Positions 23,769-27,651 of a stretch of DNA of 27,651 nt are shown in pieces. Position numbers and translations under genes: made by a program. The stretch spans positions 1 through 27,651 of the forward strand of contig CAJNDD010000021.1 in assembly GCA_905221435.1 (NCBI GenBank). The letters run 5' to 3'. This DNA is from a bacterium (GTDB taxonomy: Bacteria > Bacillota > Bacilli > Lactobacillales > Streptococcaceae). The first letter of the stretch is position 1. Each line of letters opens with the position of its first letter. A model generated the notes under the pieces. The model ran no database searches. It had not been told where the DNA came from and saw nothing but the letters and a program-made list of their open reading frames with translations.

Positions 23769-24888
23769 AGTTTTTGAAGATAGCAACACCAAGGTTCTCA
23801 AAGACATTAACTTTGAGTTGGAAGAAGGAAAGTTTTACACTCTTTTAGGCGCATCTGGTTCAGGAAAATCAACCATTCTGAACATCATTGCAGGTTTGCT
23901 GGATGCGACAACAGGAGATATTTTGCTGGACGGGGTTCGTATCAATGACATCCCTACCAACAAGCGAGACGTCCACACGGTCTTCCAATCCTATGCCTTG
24001 TTTCCACATATGAATGTGTTTGAAAATGTTGCCTTTCCGCTTCGCTTGCGTAAAATCGACAAGAAAGAAATCGAACAACGCGTAGCGGAAGTTCTTAAGA
24101 TGGTTCAGTTGGAAGGTTATGAAAAACGTTCCATCCGCAAACTCTCTGGAGGACAACGTCAGCGTGTGGCCATTGCCCGTGCCATCATCAACCAGCCCCG
24201 TGTGGTCTTGCTGGACGAGCCCTTGTCAGCGCTGGACTTGAAGTTGCGAACAGACATGCAGTACGAACTGCGTGAACTGCAACAACGATTGGGGATTACC
24301 TTTGTCTTTGTCACTCACGATCAGGAGGAAGCCCTTGCCATGAGTGACTGGATTTTCGTTATGAATGATGGCGAGATTGTTCAGTCTGGAACGCCTGTGG
24401 ACATTTATGACGAGCCGATCAACCACTTTGTTGCCACCTTTATCGGTGAGTCCAACATCTTGCCAGGAACCATGATTGAGGACTACTTGGTCGAGTTCAA
24501 CGGCAAACGCTTTGAAGCGGTTGATGGAGGGATGAAGCCAAATGAACCTGTTGAGGTTGTCATTCGTCCAGAGGACTTGCGCATTACCCTTCCTGAAGAA
24601 GGCAAGCTCCAAGTTAAGGTTGATACCCAGCTTTTCCGTGGAGTTCACTACGAGATTATTGCCTATGACGAACTCGGAAATGAATGGATGATCCACTCGA
24701 CCCGTAAGGCCATTGTGGGCGAGGAAATCGGTCTGGACTTTGAACCAGAAGATATCCACATCATGCGTCTCAACGAAACCGAAGAAGAATTCGATGCTCG
24801 TATCGAGGAGTACGTAGAAATCGAAGAGCAAGAAGCAGGTCTGATTAACGCGATCGAGGAGGAAAGAGATGAAGAAAACAACCTCTAA
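23731..24888 (+). CDS. potA: Spermidine/putrescine import ATPase PotA
   Basis: PotA hydrolyses ATP for the PotBC permease that imports polyamines delivered by PotD. The 385 residues contain Walker [10 protein letters not shown] (40-48), [11 protein letters not shown], signature [18 protein letters not shown] and switch His in [15 protein letters not shown]-terminal TOBE-like regulatory part follows, then an acidic tail ([26 protein letters not shown]). TTG at 23731 is forced: the frame closes at 23707 and no other start lies between. AAGGA is 11 bases away, a weak arrangement. It overlaps potB by 20 bases. Confidence 0.95.
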   Translation: MKKPIIEFKNVSKVFEDSNTKVLKDINFELEEGKFYTLLGASGSGKSTILNIIAGLLDATTGDILLDGVRINDIPTNKRDVHTVFQSYALFPHMNVFENVAFPLRLRKIDKKEIEQRVAEVLKMVQLEGYEKRSIRKLSGGQRQRVAIARAIINQPRVVLLDEPLSALDLKLRTDMQYELRELQQRLGITFVFVTHDQEEALAMSDWIFVMNDGEIVQSGTPVDIYDEPINHFVATFIGESNILPGTMIEDYLVEFNGKRFEAVDGGMKPNEPVEVVIRPEDLRITLPEEGKLQVKVDTQLFRGVHYEIIAYDELGNEWMIHSTRKAIVGEEIGLDFEPEDIHIMRLNETEEEFDARIEEYVEIEEQEAGLINAIEEERDEENNL

Positions 24889-25675
24889 ACTCTTTGTAGT
24901 GCCCTACATGCTTTGGATTGCCCTCTTTGTTCTCGCACCCTTGGTTTTGATTTTTGGACAATCCTTTTTCAACATTGAAGGCCAGTTTAGTTTAGAAAAC
25001 TATAAATCCTACTTTGCGTCACAAAACTTGACCTATCTCAAAATGAGCTTCAACTCTGTGCTTTATGCGGGGATTGTGACCATGGTGACGCTTCTTATCA
25101 GCTATCCAACAGCCCTCTTTTTGACCCGTCTCAAGCACCGTCAACTCTGGCTCATGCTGATTATCCTGCCGACATGGATTAATCTGCTCCTCAAGGCCTA
25201 TGCCTTTATCGGGATTTTTGGTCAGAATGGCTCTATTAACCAATTCTTGGAATTTATCGGAATCGGTTCGCAGCAGTTGCTCTTTACTGATTTCTCATTT
25301 ATCTTTGTCGCAAGCTACATCGAGCTTCCCTTTATGATTTTGCCGATTTTCAATGTCTTGGATGACATGGATAACAATCTCATCAATGCCAGTTATGATC
25401 TCGGTGCGACCAAGTGGGAGACCTTCCGCCATGTTATCTTCCCTCTGTCTATGAACGGGGTGAGAAGTGGGGTTCAGTCTGTCTTTATCCCTAGTTTGAG
25501 TCTCTTCATGCTGACACGTTTGATTGGTGGGAACCGCGTTATCACGCTGGGAACGGCCATTGAGCAGAACTTCCTGACCAATGACAACTACGGTATGGGT
25601 TCTACCATCGGTGTAATCCTCATCCTGACCATGTTCATCACCATGTGGGTGACCAAGGAAAGGAGAGAACGATGA
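24869..25675 (+). CDS. potB: Spermidine/putrescine permease PotB
   Basis: A membrane subunit of the polyamine importer with about six hydrophobic segments in 268 residues and the EAA loop [21 protein letters not shown] that contacts PotA. GGAGG inside the potA end precedes the ATG. ATGA overlap with potC signals translational coupling. Confidence 0.95.
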   Translation: MKKTTSKLFVVPYMLWIALFVLAPLVLIFGQSFFNIEGQFSLENYKSYFASQNLTYLKMSFNSVLYAGIVTMVTLLISYPTALFLTRLKHRQLWLMLIILPTWINLLLKAYAFIGIFGQNGSINQFLEFIGIGSQQLLFTDFSFIFVASYIELPFMILPIFNVLDDMDNNLINASYDLGATKWETFRHVIFPLSMNGVRSGVQSVFIPSLSLFMLTRLIGGNRVITLGTAIEQNFLTNDNYGMGSTIGVILILTMFITMWVTKERRER

Positions 25676-26445
25676 AAAAATTTGCCAATCTCTACCTAGC
25701 CTTTGTCTTTATCATCCTTTATTTGCCAATTTTTTACTTGATTGGCTATGCCTTTAATGCTGGTGATGATATGAACAGCTTTACTGGTTTTAGCTTGAGC
25801 CATTTTAAAACCATGTTTGGTGATGGTCGACTCATGTTGATCCTCACTCAAACCTTTCTCTTGGCCTTTCTATCAGCCTTGATAGCGACCATTATCGGGA
25901 CTTTCGGTGCTATCTACATCTACCAGTCTCGTAAAAAATATCAAGAAGCCTTTTTATCACTCAATAATATCCTCATGGTTGCGCCCGACGTTATGATTGG
26001 TGCCAGCTTCTTGATTCTCTTTACCCAGCTTAAGTTTTCACTTGGCTTTTTGACGGTTCTATCTAGTCACGTGGCCTTTTCCATCCCTATCGTGGTCTTG
26101 ATGGTCTTGCCTCGTCTCAAGGAGATGAATGATGACATGATTCATGCGGCTTATGATCTTGGAGCTAGTCAATTTCAGATGTTTAAGGAAATCATGCTTC
26201 CTTATCTGACTCCGTCTATCATTGCAGGTTATTTCATGGCCTTCACCTATTCGCTGGATGATTTTGCCGTGACTTTCTTTGTCACAGGGAATGGCTTTTC
26301 GACCCTATCAGTTGAGATTTACTCTCGTGCTCGTAAGGGAATTTCGCTAGAAATCAATGCCCTGTCTGCCCTTGTCTTTCTCTTTAGTATTATCCTGGTT
26401 GTAGGTTATTACTTTATCTCACGTGAGAAGGAGGAGCAAGCATGA
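25672..26445 (+). CDS. potC: Spermidine/putrescine permease PotC
   Basis: The partner permease, 257 residues, about six membrane segments and the EAA loop AAYDLGASQFQMFKEIMLPYL. The ATG at 25672 overlaps the potB TGA and follows AGGAGAG; the earlier in-frame start at 25645 lies inside potB and lacks a ribosome site. It overlaps potD by ATGA. Confidence 0.95.
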   Translation: MKKFANLYLAFVFIILYLPIFYLIGYAFNAGDDMNSFTGFSLSHFKTMFGDGRLMLILTQTFLLAFLSALIATIIGTFGAIYIYQSRKKYQEAFLSLNNILMVAPDVMIGASFLILFTQLKFSLGFLTVLSSHVAFSIPIVVLMVLPRLKEMNDDMIHAAYDLGASQFQMFKEIMLPYLTPSIIAGYFMAFTYSLDDFAVTFFVTGNGFSTLSVEIYSRARKGISLEINALSALVFLFSIILVVGYYFISREKEEQA

Positions 26446-27512
26446 AAAAACTCTATTCATTTTTAGCAGGAATTGTAGCGATTATCCTTGTCTTGTGGGG
26501 AATTGCGACGCATCTTGACAGTAAAATCAACAGCCGAGATAGTCAAAAACTGGTTATCTACAACTGGGGAGACTATATCGATCCAGAACTCTTGGAGCAA
26601 TTTACCGAAGAAACAGGGATTCAAGTTCAGTATGAGACCTTTGACTCCAACGAAGCCATGTATACCAAGATCAAGCAAGGTGGAACAACCTATGATATTG
26701 CCATTCCGAGTGAGTACATGATCAATAAGATGAAGGACGAAGACCTCTTGGTACCACTCGATTATTCAAAAATTGAAGGAATCGAAAATATCGGACCAGA
26801 GTTTCTCAACCAGTCTTTTGACCCGGGCAATAAATTCTCCATCCCTTATTTCTGGGGTACCTTGGGAATTGTCTACAATGAAACCATGGTAGATGAGGCG
26901 CCTGAGCATTGGGATGACCTCTGGAAACCAGAATACAAGGATTCCATCATGCTCTTTGATGGGGCGCGTGAGGTGCTGGGACTCGGGCTTAACTCACTTG
27001 GTTACAGCCTCAATTCCAAGGATCCTCAGCAGTTGGAAGAGACAGTAGACAAACTCTACAAATTAACTCCAAATATCAAGGCCATTGTGGCGGACGAGAT
27101 GAAGGGTTACATGATTCAGAACAACGCGGCCATCGGTGTGACCTTCTCAGGAGAAGCCAGTCAGATGTTGGAGAAAAATCTTAACCTCAAATATGTCGTT
27201 CCGACTGAGGCCAGCAATCTCTGGTTTGATAACATGGTCATTCCAAAAACCGTGAAAAACCAAGATGCAGCCTATGCCTTTATCAACTTTATGTTGAAAC
27301 CCGAAAATGCTCTGAAAAATGCCGAGTATGTGGGCTATTCAACCCCAAACCTACCAGCCAAGGAAATGCTCCCAGAGGAGACTCGTGAGGACAAATCCTT
27401 CTATCCAGACGCTGATACCATGAAACACCTAGAAGTTTATGAGAAGTTTGACCATAAATGGACAGGAAAATATAGTGACCTCTTCCTACAGTTTAAAATG
27501 TATCGGAAGTAA
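26442..27512 (+). CDS. potD: Polyamine-binding protein PotD
   Basis: PotD binds spermidine and putrescine outside the membrane and feeds PotBC. The 356 residues keep VIYNWGDYIDPELLEQF, YDIAIPSEYMINKM, PYFWGTLGIVYNE and NLWFDNMVIPKT, the pocket regions with acidic and aromatic ligands. The N-terminus (residues 4-23) is hydrophobic but has no cysteine at all, so it is a signal peptide or uncleaved anchor, not a lipoprotein signal. The pneumococcal protein, as I recall it, starts the same way. Last gene of the operon. Confidence 0.95.
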   Translation: MKKLYSFLAGIVAIILVLWGIATHLDSKINSRDSQKLVIYNWGDYIDPELLEQFTEETGIQVQYETFDSNEAMYTKIKQGGTTYDIAIPSEYMINKMKDEDLLVPLDYSKIEGIENIGPEFLNQSFDPGNKFSIPYFWGTLGIVYNETMVDEAPEHWDDLWKPEYKDSIMLFDGAREVLGLGLNSLGYSLNSKDPQQLEETVDKLYKLTPNIKAIVADEMKGYMIQNNAAIGVTFSGEASQMLEKNLNLKYVVPTEASNLWFDNMVIPKTVKNQDAAYAFINFMLKPENALKNAEYVGYSTPNLPAKEMLPEETREDKSFYPDADTMKHLEVYEKFDHKWTGKYSDLFLQFKMYRK

Positions 27513-27532
27513 CAAGAGAGAATGAAGAAAAA

Positions 27533-27651
27533 GGCTCTTTGTCAACTGTAGTGGGTTGAGGTCAGCTAAGATCGAGAAAGGACGAAATTCGTCCTTTCTT
27601 TTTTGATGTTGAGAGCGATGAAAATCCTTTTTTTGAAGTTTTCAAAGTTTC
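27533..27651. mobile_element. ISL3-like IS end, cut by the window edge
   Basis: GGCTCTTTGTCAACT followed by GTAGTGGGTTGA resembles the terminal repeat of ISL3-family elements (IS1167/IS1193 type). The following bases, including the GGACGAA hairpin and the TTTTGAAGTTTTC stretch, match what I remember of non-coding ends of such elements in pneumococci. No transposase codons lie inside the window, so it may be a full IS, a fragment or a solo end. Confidence 0.5.
27575..27604 (+). terminator. Terminator of the murB-pot operon
   Basis: AGAAAGGACGAA (27575-27586) is the exact inverse complement of TTCGTCCTTTCT (27588-27599); the inner pairs must open to form the loop. A T-tract follows at once. 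It lies inside the IS-like end, so the operon appears to use an IS-borne terminator. Confidence 0.8.

Noticed and set aside
24226..24831. Long minus-strand open frame (201 codons) opposite potA
   Set aside because: It is antisense to conserved PotA codons, has no ribosome site and no recognisable domain.
1..27651. CRISPR arrays, tRNA or rRNA genes, prophage, BOX or RUP elements
   Set aside because: No regular spaced repeats, no tRNA-like folds and no recognisable BOX or RUP core were found on reading both strands.

Overview
The window is low-GC Firmicute DNA from a mitis-group Streptococcus (S. mitis / S. oralis / S. pneumoniae relatives). The protein sequences and the gene order queA, nagB, rpsU, hprK-lgt, hemW, spx, pstSCAB-phoU, alsD, murB-potABCD match what I remember of that group. 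I ran no search, so the species is not fixed. Nearly everything is chromosomal core. No rRNA, tRNA, CRISPR array, prophage or intact transposase was seen.

Layout. Bases 1-300 hold no gene: two perfect palindromes built from IS3-like ends flank a terminator and about three degenerate ~45-base repeats. queA (minus) and nagB (plus) are divergent, and the nagB promoter carries a NagR-like operator and a possible CcpA site. Two apparently accessory genes bracket rpsU: a membrane-anchored methyltransferase that looks fused to a second small gene, and an Imm49-like orphan immunity protein. Next come hprK-lgt-DUF948-YtxH (HPr kinase, lipoprotein maturation, two small envelope proteins), then hemW-thioesterase-HAD-DUF1461, where hemW appears to be leaderless. 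A coupled cluster spx-UPF0223-inositol-phosphatase-rsmF follows. The phosphate operon is pstS-pstC-pstA-pstB1-pstB2-phoU. After it lie an orphan amino-acid-binding lipoprotein, a MocR-type regulator (minus) divergent from alsD, and a YhfC-type putative membrane protease. The right end is murB-potA-potB-potC-potD, a cell-wall gene with spermidine/putrescine import, ending at a terminator inside an ISL3-like IS end cut by the window edge.

How the genes fit together: NagB and HprK/CcpA link amino-sugar use to carbon control. Lgt lipidates lipoproteins such as PstS and the amino-acid-binding protein here. PstSCAB with PhoU imports and senses phosphate. AlsD diverts pyruvate to acetoin.

Best leads: (1) the 158-base structured murB-potA leader with short upstream ORFs, one overlapping the potA TTG start; (2) PstB2 has Arg in place of the switch histidine that PstB1 keeps, suggesting an asymmetric ATPase pair; (3) the methyltransferase fusion, with a strong internal ribosome site at the junction; (4) the leaderless hemW start.
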